Shown: positions 26,004 through 34,543, numbered from the stretch's first letter. The stretch is DNA of 64,000 bases from Hohaiivirga grylli (GCF_039655745.1 NZ_JBBYXI010000001.1:868001-932000); one strand, 5' to 3'. Program-made: numbers and translations. Notes: generated from the letters alone by a model not told the origin.

Positions 26004-27083
26004 TCAGTCGGCTTTAAAGATAGCGTAGTTTTTGGAACTACCTTGCATTTTAACCCAGAGAACCTCATCAATGTCAGAAGCCGTCAGATCATAGCCATAA
26101 AGTGATTTATATGCTTTCTGCATCTCTGCACGCAGATCAAACTTAAAGACACCTGGCTGGAGCAGATTGGCAACCCACATCCATGTTAATGGCGATTCCT
26201 GATTGGGTGGATCCCAGCGATAGCCACCAAGCGGCATCTTGTAGACACGTTTTTCCTTCGCAGCTTTGGTCATAGATAAAACAGGATCATTATATATGAA
26301 ATCCGTTGTGAGATTGCCCTCAAAACTATTCAGGAAAATTACCTCAGGATCCCATTGTGCAACCTGTTCAGGGCTGACAGGCTTGGCCCCAGTAATATCC
26401 TTGGCGGCGTTGACGCCACCTCCGAGCCTGATCCAGAAATCCATATAGCTCTGGCCCGGTCCAACAGCAATCAGGCCGGTTAGGGCACGTTGCAGATAAA
26501 GAGTCCGCGGCTTCTGATCGTTGGCAATCTTATCAGTTTTTTCCTGAATATCTGACTGTACTTTTTCACGCCAGTCGATGAGCGGATTAATTCGTTCTTC
26601 CTTATTCATTGCTTTAGCGGTAATCCGCATGAACTGACGTCCTTGCTCCTCTGTTCCGTAGGTCACAAACATGGCTTTTAAACCTGCATTGAGCAGCGGA
26701 GCCATAGCACCATCACCGATGTCACCCCACTGGATAACAAGATCAGGATTAACAGACGCAAGTTCTTCTACATTGGGAATAAAATCAGTTCCCGCAATAG
26801 CAGAGGAGATATCCTTGGCTTCCGGGAATATTTGTCCAAGAATTCCCTCTTCAATGGCGCTTTTGGCAAGGGGGTTCATGCCAACCAGTTTCTTGGTTGA
26901 TCCGTCAATTGCAATGATCGTCGAAGCCAGAGGAATTGGGATAGATGCAATGCGTTCTGCAGGTTTGTCCAGTGTTACTGGACGCCCGATCATATCGGTG
27001 AATGATATTTCTTCTGCAATTGCTGGTAAAGATAGTAGCACAGAAAAAGAAAATGCTAAAAAAGTATAAGTGCGAACCCCCAT
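26004..27083 (-). CDS. Periplasmic iron-chelate substrate-binding protein
   Basis: A 359-residue TroA/FepB-like binding protein with a signal peptide (TYTFLAFSFSVLLSLPAIAEE; no lipobox, so probably soluble in the periplasm). Family features include TDMIGRPVTLDKPAERIASIP at the mature N terminus and NPDLVIQWGD in the first lobe. The C-terminal GGYRWDPPNQESPL stretch is characteristic of the subgroup I associate with iron-complex transport. AAGGAA lies eight bases before the ATG at 27083; a longer frame to 27146 lacks this. First gene of the operon binding protein - permease - ATPase - two unknowns. Confidence 0.88.
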   Translation of the reverse strand: MGVRTYTFLAFSFSVLLSLPAIAEEISFTDMIGRPVTLDKPAERIASIPIPLASTIIAIDGSTKKLVGMNPLAKSAIEEGILGQIFPEAKDISSAIAGTDFIPNVEELASVNPDLVIQWGDIGDGAMAPLLNAGLKAMFVTYGTEEQGRQFMRITAKAMNKEERINPLIDWREKVQSDIQEKTDKIANDQKPRTLYLQRALTGLIAVGPGQSYMDFWIRLGGGVNAAKDITGAKPVSPEQVAQWDPEVIFLNSFEGNLTTDFIYNDPVLSMTKAAKEKRVYKMPLGGYRWDPPNQESPLTWMWVANLLQPGVFKFDLRAEMQKAYKSLYGYDLTASDIDEVLWVKMQGSSKNYAIFKAD

Positions 27084-27206
27084 CAGCTTATTCCTTATTT
27101 GGGATGTGTAGAAAGAGCTAATGGCAAAATAAGAATTGGCTAGCAAACAATAATTGCTTCATTTTAATTATTAAAAATAAAGAAATGTGGATATGTTTAG
27201 GTTGTA

Positions 27207-27221
27207 ATTATTTTAAATAAT
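27207..27221. promoter_or_regulatory. AT-rich palindrome upstream of the iron-uptake operon
   Basis: ATTATTT-T-AAATAAT is a perfect 15-base palindrome about 125 bases upstream of the binding-protein start. It could be an operator for an iron regulator (Irr, RirA or Fur type), but it does not match a consensus I can recall exactly, and AT-rich palindromes arise by chance. Confidence 0.25.
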
Positions 27222-27258
27222 AATCTTGTGATTTGATATTGTTAAGTTATTCTTCTTG

Positions 27259-27295
27259 AAAAAAAGGACGCCTCACAAATGAATTTGTAAGGCGT
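27259..27295 (-). terminator. Terminator of the cytochrome c gene
   Basis: Stem ACGCCT (27268-27273) with AGGCGT (27290-27295), one C-A mismatch, then ACAAAT (27275-27280) with ATTTGT (27283-27288). On the minus strand it is followed by TTTTTTT, so it ends transcription of the cytochrome gene. Confidence 0.85.
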
Positions 27296-27303
27296 TATCA
27301 TAT

Positions 27304-27696
27304 TTATTTCTTGTTTCCGTCTTGATCGAACTGCTTCATATAGGCGATGAGATCAGAAATTTTCTTTTCATCTTTGACGCCAACGAAAATCATTTTTGTC
27401 TTTGGAATTTTCTTCCGCGGATCTTTAATGTATTCGCGGAAAACCTCTTCATCCCAAACAATGCCAGAGTTTTTGTTTGCTTCAGAGTAATTGAAGCCTG
27501 GGATTGAACCTGACTGGCGGCCAAATAGTCCATTCATAAGTGGGCCTGTCATATTTTTTGCTTTGGGACCAATTTGATGGCAGGCACGGCACTGAATAAA
27601 GACCTTCTCACCCGCAGCCGGATCCCCTGCCTCCTGCGCGTGTGCAGCCCCCATGCCCAATAGTGATAAGGCAATGACAGAAATAAGTTTGTACAT
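27304..27696 (-). CDS. Periplasmic class I c-type cytochrome
   Basis: A 130-residue protein with signal peptide (LISVIALSLLGMGAAHAQ), haem-binding CRACH, the TGPLMNGLFGRQSG segment typical of cytochrome c2/c550, and the distal Met ligand in KTKMIF. The C-terminal helix ISDLIAYMKQF is conserved in the family. It carries electrons in the periplasm between the bc1 complex and oxidases or reductases; the exact partner is not determinable. It stands alone with its own terminator. Confidence 0.93.
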   Translation of the reverse strand: MYKLISVIALSLLGMGAAHAQEAGDPAAGEKVFIQCRACHQIGPKAKNMTGPLMNGLFGRQSGSIPGFNYSEANKNSGIVWDEEVFREYIKDPRKKIPKTKMIFVGVKDEKKISDLIAYMKQFDQDGNKK

Positions 27697-27842
27697 TGGT
27701 TATTCCCCACTCTGATATTCTAAAATCTCACTTATGCATTAGAGAACGCATGCATAGAACACAGATGAGGGATAGCACACCCTTTTCGCCCCGTCTCGTA
27801 TAGATATAGCTTAGGTTGTTTGAGGACAATCTAAATGATTTA

Positions 27843-28193
27843 TCAGTTTGAACTGCGGACGCCTTTCATCCGGATTAGGACGCGGCCGCCTGTTCCTCTG
27901 TCATAGCTTTCTATTGTAGCGCTGCCCTCTGTGCGCCAGTCAATTTTATCGGCGTTGTGCCGACCTTTGGAGGAAAATCCTGTTTCACCACGAACGCTGC
28001 CGCCAATGCGGATGCAGGTGTCAGAGCCGGGTGTTTTAAAAAATCCTGCGCCGTATTCAGGGCATGCCTGCATTGTGTCAGATGGAGAAGGCGCTTTTGG
28101 AAAAGGTTTCTCACTCGCATAAGCGGTGCCACTGGTTACAAGAACGAGTGTCAAAGCTGATGCAGAAATAGTCTGTCTGATGATATCCGGCAT
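27843..28193 (-). CDS. Mini-porin: signal peptide plus N-terminal Porin_2-like segment only
   Basis: A 116-residue secreted protein. A signal peptide (LTLVLVTSGTAYA) is followed by ACPEYGAGFFKTPGSDTCIRIGGSVRGE, which closely resembles the mature N terminus of Rhizobiales Porin_2 outer-membrane porins (two Cys, GxGFF, C-x-IGG). After a further pair of strand-like stretches it stops, whereas full porins have 350 or more residues. Start chosen at 28193 because the longer frame to 28331 adds non-signal sequence. It may be an independent small outer-membrane protein rather than a remnant, since the frame is intact and well spaced. Confidence 0.65.
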   Translation of the reverse strand: MPDIIRQTISASALTLVLVTSGTAYASEKPFPKAPSPSDTMQACPEYGAGFFKTPGSDTCIRIGGSVRGETGFSSKGRHNADKIDWRTEGSATIESYDRGTGGRVLIRMKGVRSSN

Positions 28194-28404
28194 AGAATCG
28201 TCCCAAAGCACTTTCAGTTGGCACAGTAATGCAAACATTCTGGCGCATTTGTGGCTTAACGATAGCAGCTTGTGTACGACTGGCAAGCTTAAATACGAGA
28301 AACTTTTTGAGGAATGCAGAAGTGGCTGCAAAGCCCCGCGTTAACGACAATTTTCATAAATACAGGATTTCAGCTGATTTGAGATTTTTTTACTGATAGG
28401 CTTC

Positions 28405-28467
28405 TTGACACTGATCTTCCCCATACATATCTGAAAGTCGCTGGCACTCTCATCGGGACAGTGCTAA
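28405..28467 (+). promoter_or_regulatory. groESL promoter with CIRCE operator
   Basis: TTGACA at 28405-28410 and TATCTG at 28428-28433 are spaced 17 bases. A CIRCE-type inverted repeat follows at 28441-28467: CTGGCACTC, nine bases, CAGTGCTAA. This differs from the consensus TTAGCACTC-N9-GAGTGCTAA at two positions in the left arm and one in the right. HrcA repression of groESL is expected. The remaining 28194-28404 shows no gene. Confidence 0.88.
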
Positions 28468-28540
28468 CATCAATTTCCAGATGACCCGGAAATGTATCCG
28501 GGCATTGTTAAAACCTTTATTATAAAGAGGGCCATTAGAT

Positions 28541-28831
28541 ATGAAGTTCCGTCCTTTGCACGACCGTGTTGTCGTCCGTCGCGTTGAAAGCGAAGAAAAG
28601 ACAAAAGGTGGTATCATTATTCCGGATACAGCCAAGGAAAAGCCACAGGAAGGCGAAATCGTCGCTGTCGGCCCAGGTATCCGTGACGACAATGGCAAGC
28701 TGGTTGCACTTGATGTCAAGAAGGGCGATCGCGTCCTGTTTGGCAAGTGGTCCGGTACTGAAATCAAGCTTGATGGTGAAGATCTCCTGATCATGAAGGA
28801 ATCTGACATCATGGGCGTTCTGTCCAAGTAA
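28541..28831 (+). CDS. groES: Co-chaperonin GroES
   Basis: A 96-residue Cpn10. It opens MKFRPLHDRVVVRRV, has the mobile-loop region EEKTKGGIIIPDTA that contacts GroEL, and ends LLIMKESDIMGVLSK. It caps the GroEL ring for ATP-driven protein folding in the cytoplasm. It is followed by groEL after 57 bases in the standard order and lies behind a CIRCE operator. Confidence 0.98.
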   Translation: MKFRPLHDRVVVRRVESEEKTKGGIIIPDTAKEKPQEGEIVAVGPGIRDDNGKLVALDVKKGDRVLFGKWSGTEIKLDGEDLLIMKESDIMGVLSK

Positions 28832-28888
28832 TTTCAGCGCATCGTCGCTATTTTCCTGAAAACATATTTGAATTGAGAGGCTAAGCTT

Positions 28889-30526
28889 ATGGCTGCCAAA
28901 GAAGTAAAATTCGGAACAGAAGCTCGCGAAAAGATGCTTCGCGGTGTTGATATTCTTGCAAACGCCGTCAAGGTTACACTTGGTCCTAAGGGCCGTAACG
29001 TTGTTATCGATCGTTCTTTCGGTGCTCCACGCATCACAAAAGACGGTGTTAGCGTTGCCAAGGAAATCGAACTTGCAGATAAGTTCGAAAACATGGGCGC
29101 CCAGATGGTCCGTGAAGTTGCTTCCAAGACCAACGACATCGCTGGTGACGGTACAACAACAGCAACTGTTCTGGCTCAGGCTATCGTTCGTGAAGGTGCC
29201 AAGGCTGTTACAGCCGGCATGAACCCAATGGATCTGAAGCGCGGTATTGATCTGGCAACAGCAGAGGCTATTGCTGATATCCAGAAGCGCGCCAAGAAGG
29301 TTAAGTCTTCTGAAGAAATCACACAGGTTGGTACAGTTTCCGCTAACGGCGATCGCTCCGTTGGTGAAATGATTGCCAAGGCTATGCAGAAGGTCGGCAA
29401 CGAAGGCGTTATCACTGTTGAAGAAGCCAAGAGCCTCGAAACAGAACTCGACGTTGTTGAAGGTATGCAGTTCGATCGTGGTTACCTGTCTCCATACTTC
29501 ATCACAAATGCTGAGAAGATGGTCGCAGAACTCGAAGACCCATACATTCTCATTCATGAGAAGAAGCTGACATCACTGCAGCCAATGCTGCCAGTTCTGG
29601 AAGCAGTTGTTCAGACAGGCAAGCCTCTGCTGATCATCGCTGAAGACGTTGAAGGTGAAGCTCTTGCAACACTCGTCGTCAACAAGCTGCGCGGTGGTCT
29701 GAAGATCGCTGCTGTTAAGGCTCCTGGCTTCGGTGACCGTCGTAAGGCCATGCTGGAAGATATCGCTATCCTCACAGCTGGTCAGACAATCTCTGAAGAC
29801 CTCGGTATCAAGCTTGAGACAGTTACCCTTGCTCAGCTCGGTCGTGCAAAGCGCGTCCGCATCGACAAGGAAAACACAACGATCATCGATGGTGCCGGTA
29901 AGAAGAAGGACATCGAAGCTCGCGTTGCTCAGATCAAGGGTCAGATCGAAGAAACAACATCTGACTACGATCGTGAAAAGCTTCAGGAACGTCTTGCTAA
30001 GCTCGCTGGCGGTGTTGCCGTTCTGCGCGTTGGTGGCGTTACCGAAATCGAAGTTAAGGAAAAGAAGGATCGCGTTGACGATGCTCTGAACGCAACCCGC
30101 GCTGCTGTTGAAGAAGGTATTGTCCCAGGTGGTGGTACAGCTCTTCTCCGCGCTAAGGCTGCTGTTGCAAAGCTGAAGAGCGATAACTCCGATATCCAGG
30201 CTGGTATTCACATTGTTGCCAAGGCTTTGGAAGCTCCTATTCGCCAGATTGCTGAAAACGCAGGTGTCGAAGGCTCTATCGTTGTTGGCAAGATTGCTGA
30301 AAACACAAAGTCGGTTACACTCGGCTTTAATGCTCAGACGGAAGAATTCGTCGATATGGTTGATGCAGGTATTATCGACCCGGCTAAGGTTGTCCGTGCA
30401 GCTCTGCAGGATGCCGCATCTGTTGCAGGTCTTCTGATCACAACTGAAGCTATGGTTGCTGAACTGCCACGCAAAGATCCAGCTCCAGCAATGCCTGCTG
30501 GTGGTATGGGCGGTATGGATTTCTAA
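28889..30526 (+). CDS. groEL: Chaperonin GroEL
   Basis: A 545-residue Cpn60 of standard length, opening AAKEVKFGTEAREKML, with the ATP-binding GDGTTTATVLAQ segment and the C-terminal Gly-Met tail (PAGGMGGMDF). Codon choice is strongly biased (ACA for Thr, CCA for Pro, GAA for Glu), unlike neighbouring genes, as expected for a very highly expressed protein; this bias also opens long but meaningless frames on the opposite strand. GAGAGG precedes the ATG. Ends with TAA TAA and a strong terminator. Confidence 0.98.
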   Translation: MAAKEVKFGTEAREKMLRGVDILANAVKVTLGPKGRNVVIDRSFGAPRITKDGVSVAKEIELADKFENMGAQMVREVASKTNDIAGDGTTTATVLAQAIVREGAKAVTAGMNPMDLKRGIDLATAEAIADIQKRAKKVKSSEEITQVGTVSANGDRSVGEMIAKAMQKVGNEGVITVEEAKSLETELDVVEGMQFDRGYLSPYFITNAEKMVAELEDPYILIHEKKLTSLQPMLPVLEAVVQTGKPLLIIAEDVEGEALATLVVNKLRGGLKIAAVKAPGFGDRRKAMLEDIAILTAGQTISEDLGIKLETVTLAQLGRAKRVRIDKENTTIIDGAGKKKDIEARVAQIKGQIEETTSDYDREKLQERLAKLAGGVAVLRVGGVTEIEVKEKKDRVDDALNATRAAVEEGIVPGGGTALLRAKAAVAKLKSDNSDIQAGIHIVAKALEAPIRQIAENAGVEGSIVVGKIAENTKSVTLGFNAQTEEFVDMVDAGIIDPAKVVRAALQDAASVAGLLITTEAMVAELPRKDPAPAMPAGGMGGMDF

Positions 30527-30550
30527 TAATCCAAACCCATCAAATAAGAA

Positions 30551-30577
30551 GCCCCGGATTTTCCGGGGCTTTTTTTG
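30551..30577 (+). terminator. groESL terminator
   Basis: Stem GCCCCGGA / TCCGGGGC with a short TT-rich loop, followed by a run of seven T residues. Confidence 0.93.
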
Positions 30578-30650
30578 TTTTTTAAATCTGGCTTTTCTTG
30601 AATGCTTTTATTTAATCGGTTACCAACGGCATTCAGTTAGAGGATTTGAT

Positions 30651-30899
30651 ATGATCATTAAGCGGGTTGTCCGTATTTTAGGCATCACTCTATTTGTTGC
30701 TGTCGTTTTGATTGGGCAACGCTGGTATTCTTATGTCACGAATACCAAGAACCCATATGACAGCGTTGGTATTGATATTAATTCACGTATGCCAGGCCCC
30801 ATCCGTAAATGGGGATGCGATCAGCTGAAGGCCAATTTCCCAGGAAGGCTACCTCCCTATGGATGTCAGGCCGCTGATGGAACAAATGGTTGGATATAA
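30651..30899 (+). CDS. Small single-span membrane protein of unknown function
   Basis: An 82-residue protein starting at an ATG preceded by AGAGGA. One transmembrane helix (ILGITLFVAVVLIG, about residues 9-22) is followed by a probably periplasmic region of about 58 residues with two Cys (RKWGCDQLKANFPG and PPYGCQAADG) that could form a disulfide. No family recognised. It sits between the groEL terminator and its own bidirectional terminator, so it is an independent unit. Confidence 0.7.
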   Translation: MIIKRVVRILGITLFVAVVLIGQRWYSYVTNTKNPYDSVGIDINSRMPGPIRKWGCDQLKANFPGRLPPYGCQAADGTNGWI

Positions 30900-30900
30900 A

Positions 30901-30935
30901 AACAAAAATTCCGGTCAAATGCCGGAGTTTTTGTT
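30901..30935. terminator. Bidirectional terminator between the small membrane protein and the DUF1287 gene
   Basis: AACAAAAATTCCGG (30901-30914) pairs with CCGGAGTTTTTGTT (30922-30935), one G-U, leaving a seven-base loop. A-rich and T-rich ends suit termination of both converging genes. Confidence 0.8.
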
Positions 30936-30949
30936 TAAGGGGTCGGTTC

Positions 30950-31588
30950 TCAGTTAGGTAGAAATCTGTAGTGTCCCGTTATCTTGAACTGGAAAAGGCT
31001 ATCCTCTTCACGGGTTCCCCTACCAATATTATGAATGACGAGAGGAGTTATTCCATCTGCAGCCTTCTTGTCTGAGATAATCAGGATATGAGGCAGATTA
31101 CCCGGCAGCATCTGGGTAACGATATCACCCGGTTGATAGTCTGACGGTGAGTTTGTGACAGGCAGCACTTTTGCGTGGCGCTTAAAGAATACCTGAAGAT
31201 TAGGAACACGGCGATGATCGATGTTGGAGTCTGGACGGCTCAGGCCCCAGTTCTTCGGGTATATTGAGAAATTTGATTTCATATCCCTGTTGACGCCAGC
31301 CTGAAGATCATAAGTGAAGGCATCGCGATAGGCCCGGATGATAACGTCTGTACAGACGCCTTTACTACGGTCAACATCACCATTGGGAAAGGACAGGCGC
31401 GTATAGCTTGGGTCATAACTAAGCGTGACACCAACTTGACTTCTGGCAGATCTGATCAGTTTCTGAATTTGGTTTTGCTGTACCGTTTGTCCTGAAGTGT
31501 CATGGGCTGCTGATGCAGCATATGCCTGTCCTGCTGCAAGAGAACTAATCAGTACAAACGTGCCAATGATGGTTTTGAATTTCTGCAT
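30950..31588 (-). CDS. DUF1287 family periplasmic protein
   Basis: A 212-residue protein with a signal peptide (TIIGTFVLISSLAAGQAYAA). Family features: GVCTDVIIRAYRDAF, DSNIDHRRVPNLQVFF, GDIVTQMLPGNLPHILIISDK and IHNIGRGTREEDSLF; Cys, His and Asp residues in these segments suggest an NlpC/P60-like peptidase fold. E. coli YijF belongs here. No experimental function is known to me; a cell-wall role is a reasonable guess. Confidence 0.82.
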   Translation of the reverse strand: MQKFKTIIGTFVLISSLAAGQAYAASAAHDTSGQTVQQNQIQKLIRSARSQVGVTLSYDPSYTRLSFPNGDVDRSKGVCTDVIIRAYRDAFTYDLQAGVNRDMKSNFSIYPKNWGLSRPDSNIDHRRVPNLQVFFKRHAKVLPVTNSPSDYQPGDIVTQMLPGNLPHILIISDKKAADGITPLVIHNIGRGTREEDSLFQFKITGHYRFLPN

Positions 31589-31712
31589 ATTTCTCTGCCC
31601 TTTGTCGTTATTAACGATGGTAAAGGCAGAGTGTTAAGAAACTGTGAGATAGGATTGTGCTGTTCGGCAACCTGTTCAAAACAGATTGCCGAAATAATAA
31701 ACAGAACGAGCT

Positions 31713-32660
31713 TTAGCTGTTTTTATTCTTGTTTTCAGTAAACATTTTGTTTTCCTGAGCGACAGCATTGAGGTCTTTCAGAAAATAACTGGCAGAAGGT
31801 GAAAGTCGTTTGTTCTGTTTCTGAACAATACCAATCTTCCGATACAGATGAGGCGAGTGGACCGGGGCGTAGTCGAGCCCTTTTGTTGATCCGTTACCAA
31901 TTGCTGAGTTGGGGAGAATTGTAATACCGATATTGGCACGCGTCATGGCAAGTGCTGTTGCCATGAAATTTGCTTCCTGTGCTATCTGGACTTCCAGGCC
32001 GCTTTCAATAAGTTCACGATCAATCATCTTACGCAGGCTGCTGCTGCGGTTTGTCAGAATAAGTGGAAACTCGGTGCAGTCCTTAAGTGTGATTTTACCG
32101 GATTTCTTTGACTGCAGGGGGTGATCCTCCGGGAAGAAGACGCATAACTGCTCAGTCAGAAATTCATCAATAATAATTTCCCTGTCGGGCAAAACTTTCA
32201 TACCAACGCCGAAATCAACCTGTTCCAGTTTAACCATCTCGATGATCTGTTCGGCGTCGATATCATATATCTGAACTGAGACCCCGGGATACTTCTCCTG
32301 AAAAATGCGAATGGTTTTTGGGATAAGGCTTGAAGAAATGGACGGCATCGCGGCAATGCGTACTGTACCGCTTCGCAATTGAGCACGGTCGTTGCTGAAG
32401 TTCATGACAGCATCAAGGTCTGTCAGTAATTGTTCAAGCGGCTCAAGCAGATTTCTACCAACATCCGTTAAACGAACCTGCCGACGGTTTCTGTCAAAGA
32501 GGATAACGGAGAGGGTTTCCTCCAGCTGGTGAATCTGCACTGTGAGAGTTGGCTGAGAAATACCCAGCTCCTCCGCTGCCCGTGTAAAACTCAGGTGTCT
32601 TGCAAGAGCGAGGAACGATTTAATTTGACGAAAATTCGGTATGCTGGTTGTCGTATTCAC
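31713..32660 (-). CDS. LysR-type transcriptional regulator
   Basis: A 315-residue regulator with an N-terminal winged helix-turn-helix (FLALARHLSFTRAAEELGISQPTLTVQIHQLEE) and a periplasmic-binding-protein-like effector domain (about 95-300). It lies downstream of the metNIQQ operon on the same strand but is separated by a terminator and 187 bases, so it is probably transcribed on its own. Control of the methionine transporter is possible, not shown. Effector unknown. Confidence 0.9.
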   Translation of the reverse strand: MNTTTSIPNFRQIKSFLALARHLSFTRAAEELGISQPTLTVQIHQLEETLSVILFDRNRRQVRLTDVGRNLLEPLEQLLTDLDAVMNFSNDRAQLRSGTVRIAAMPSISSSLIPKTIRIFQEKYPGVSVQIYDIDAEQIIEMVKLEQVDFGVGMKVLPDREIIIDEFLTEQLCVFFPEDHPLQSKKSGKITLKDCTEFPLILTNRSSSLRKMIDRELIESGLEVQIAQEANFMATALAMTRANIGITILPNSAIGNGSTKGLDYAPVHSPHLYRKIGIVQKQNKRLSPSASYFLKDLNAVAQENKMFTENKNKNS

Positions 32661-32796
32661 GTGTGACTGCTTCCAATATATGTTTAATTTACCCCCGGTT
32701 TTGCAGGTGATGTTTATTTGGAAATGGAGCAGTTATTGCTGTTTTCAATGATATTTATACAATTTAGACTTTAATGTTAGCGACTTGCATAAGTAT

Positions 32797-32824
32797 AAGA
32801 AAAAGCCGGGTGATACACCCGGCT
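32797..32824 (-). terminator. Terminator of the metNIQQ operon
   Basis: Perfect 9-bp stem AGCCGGGTG / CACCCGGCT with a three-base loop (32804-32824), followed on the minus strand by TTTTCTT. Confidence 0.9.
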
Positions 32825-32847
32825 AAAAATTTAAAGATTCTATTGAC

Positions 32848-33639
32848 TTAGAAAGCCGGGATAACTGATCCCTTAAAATGCTCATCAACGAATTTTTTAA
32901 CTTCATCTGAGTGATAGACAGCCAGAAGTGGCTTGATCCATGGTTTGTCTGTATCAGCTTCACGAACAACAAGAACATTCGCATAAGGGCCGTCACGACC
33001 TTCAATCAGGATTGCGTCCTTGACTGGGTTGCCCCCATTGGCAACAACGAAGTTTGTGTTTACGCCTGCCGCGTCAACATCTTCCAGGGTACGAATGGTC
33101 TGGGCTGGTTCAACTTCAAGTATCTTAAAGTTCTTCTTGTTCTCGGTCACATCCAGAACCGTTGGAATCAGACCTACCTTGGGATCTACCTTCAGGATAC
33201 CTTTTGATTGCAAAAGCAGTAATGCACGTCCCCCATTTGTCGGGTCATTTGGAATGGCAAGTGTTGCGCCATCTGGAAGCTGTTCCCAGTTCTTATACTT
33301 CTTTGAATAGAAGCCCATTGGGAAGGTGACTGTCTGCCCGATGACGGCAAACTTGAAACCTTTGTCTGCTGAATGTTTATCAAGATAAGGCTTATGCTGG
33401 AATGAATTCAGATCAAGGTCGCCGTCAGCAAGTGCCTGATTGGGAATGACATAATCATTGAAAACGAAGATTTCGAGATCAAGCCCGGCTTTTGCTGCCA
33501 AAGGTTTGATGAATTCGGCGATCTCAGCATGCGGGCCTGCTGTTACACCAAGCTTTAGCTTTGTCTTTTCCTGTGCTGCGGCAGGCAGGATGGATGAAAG
33601 GATCAGAAGTGCAGCGAGTCCAAATTTTTTTAATGACAT
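32848..33639 (-). CDS. metQ: Methionine ABC transporter substrate-binding protein, second copy
   Basis: A 263-residue NlpA/MetQ-family protein with a signal peptide (FGLAALLILSSILPAAAQ) lacking a lipobox, unlike E. coli MetQ, so probably soluble. Family motifs: KLGVTAGPHAEI, DYVIPNQALADGDLDLNSFQHKPYLD, AIPNDPTNGGRALLLLQ and ANPVKDAI-like FVVANGGNPVKDAI. The ATG at 33639 follows GGAGGAA; a longer frame adds five residues. It is a paralogue of the upstream metQ (same length, many identical stretches). Confidence 0.93.
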   Translation of the reverse strand: MSLKKFGLAALLILSSILPAAAQEKTKLKLGVTAGPHAEIAEFIKPLAAKAGLDLEIFVFNDYVIPNQALADGDLDLNSFQHKPYLDKHSADKGFKFAVIGQTVTFPMGFYSKKYKNWEQLPDGATLAIPNDPTNGGRALLLLQSKGILKVDPKVGLIPTVLDVTENKKNFKILEVEPAQTIRTLEDVDAAGVNTNFVVANGGNPVKDAILIEGRDGPYANVLVVREADTDKPWIKPLLAVYHSDEVKKFVDEHFKGSVIPAF

Positions 33640-33700
33640 GGAATTTCCTCCCATTATGGGGACATATGTTGGCCTGATAAAAGAGTTGCGTTTCCTGTTC

Positions 33701-33722
33701 GCGCTGCCAGTTTTGGCAGCGC
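33701..33722 (-). other. Intercistronic hairpin between the two metQ genes
   Basis: GCGCTGCCA (33701-33709) pairs perfectly with TGGCAGCGC (33714-33722) over a four-base loop. There is no T run after it on either strand, so it is unlikely to terminate fully. It may protect the upstream metQ message from 3' decay or partially attenuate the downstream copy. Confidence 0.6.
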
Positions 33723-33751
33723 GTTGCTTATGAAATAATGGATTGTAGGAG

Positions 33752-34543
33752 TTAGAAAGCTGTCAGAACAGCGCCTTTGTACTTCTCTTCGACAAATTTC
33801 TTCATCTCAGGAGACTGGTAAGCTTCAATAACAGCCTTGACCCATGGCTTGTCTTTATCAGCTTCACGCACAACAAGGATATTGGCATAAGGACCATCTG
33901 GACCTTCAAGAAGAAGTGCATCGCGCTTTGGATTACCACCGCTTGCAACGATGAAGTCTGTGTTGACGGAAGCTGCATCAACATCTGAAAGTGTACGCTG
34001 TGTCTGTGCAGCTTCAACTTCAATGAACTTCAGATTCTTCGGATTCTCAACGATGTCTAGGCTTGAAGGAACAAGGCCTGAACCTTCACGAAGCTTGATG
34101 ACGCCATTTGCCTGGAGCAGGAGAAGGGCACGACCACCATTGGAAGGATCGTTCTGGATTGCGATTGTTGCGCCATCCGGAATTTCGCTCCAGCTTGTGT
34201 ATTTCTTGGAGTAGATCCCCATCGGGAATACAAGGGTCTTGGCAACGTTGGCCAGTTTATAGCCGCGGTCTGCAATCTGCTTATCCAGAAATGGCTTGTG
34301 CTGGAATGAATTCAAATCAAGATCACCACTTGATACAGCTTCGTTCGGCACATTGTAATCCGAGAAATCGAGTTCTTTCAGCTCAATACCCTGCTTGGCA
34401 AGCAAGGGTTTGACGACCTCAAGAATTTCTGAGTGCGGACCAGGTGTGACACCGATCTTCAGAGTTGTTTTTGTCTGTGCGCTTGCAGGCAAGGCAGAGG
34501 CAATAAGGAAGAGTGCAGCAAGACCAATTTTTTTCAGTGACAT
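33752..34543 (-). CDS. metQ: Methionine ABC transporter substrate-binding protein, first copy
   Basis: A 263-residue MetQ-family protein, signal peptide IGLAALFLIASALPASAQ without lipobox. Motifs: KIGVTPGPHSEI, DYNVPNEAVSSGDLDLNSFQHKPFLD, AIQNDPSNGGRALLLLQ, FIVASGGNPKRDAL. AAGGAG precedes the ATG. It is 29 bases after metI and 112 bases before the second metQ. Methionine (D or L) is the known ligand of the family; the two copies could differ in ligand preference. Confidence 0.95.
   Translation of the reverse strand: MSLKKIGLAALFLIASALPASAQTKTTLKIGVTPGPHSEILEVVKPLLAKQGIELKELDFSDYNVPNEAVSSGDLDLNSFQHKPFLDKQIADRGYKLANVAKTLVFPMGIYSKKYTSWSEIPDGATIAIQNDPSNGGRALLLLQANGVIKLREGSGLVPSSLDIVENPKNLKFIEVEAAQTQRTLSDVDAASVNTDFIVASGGNPKRDALLLEGPDGPYANILVVREADKDKPWVKAVIEAYQSPEMKKFVEEKYKGAVLTAF

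Noticed and set aside
28404..28424. Heat-shock sigma-32 promoter (CTTGACA ... CCCCAT) before groES
   Set aside because: The two boxes are only eight bases apart, too close; a vegetative promoter plus CIRCE explains the region better.
28535..30211. Long minus-strand reading frames (340 and 212 codons) opposite groES/groEL
   Set aside because: They mirror strongly biased groEL codons, have no ribosome binding sites or family features, and oppose two certain genes.
32848..34543. Tandem metQ copies as one frameshifted gene
   Set aside because: Each copy is full length with its own signal peptide, ribosome binding site and stop.
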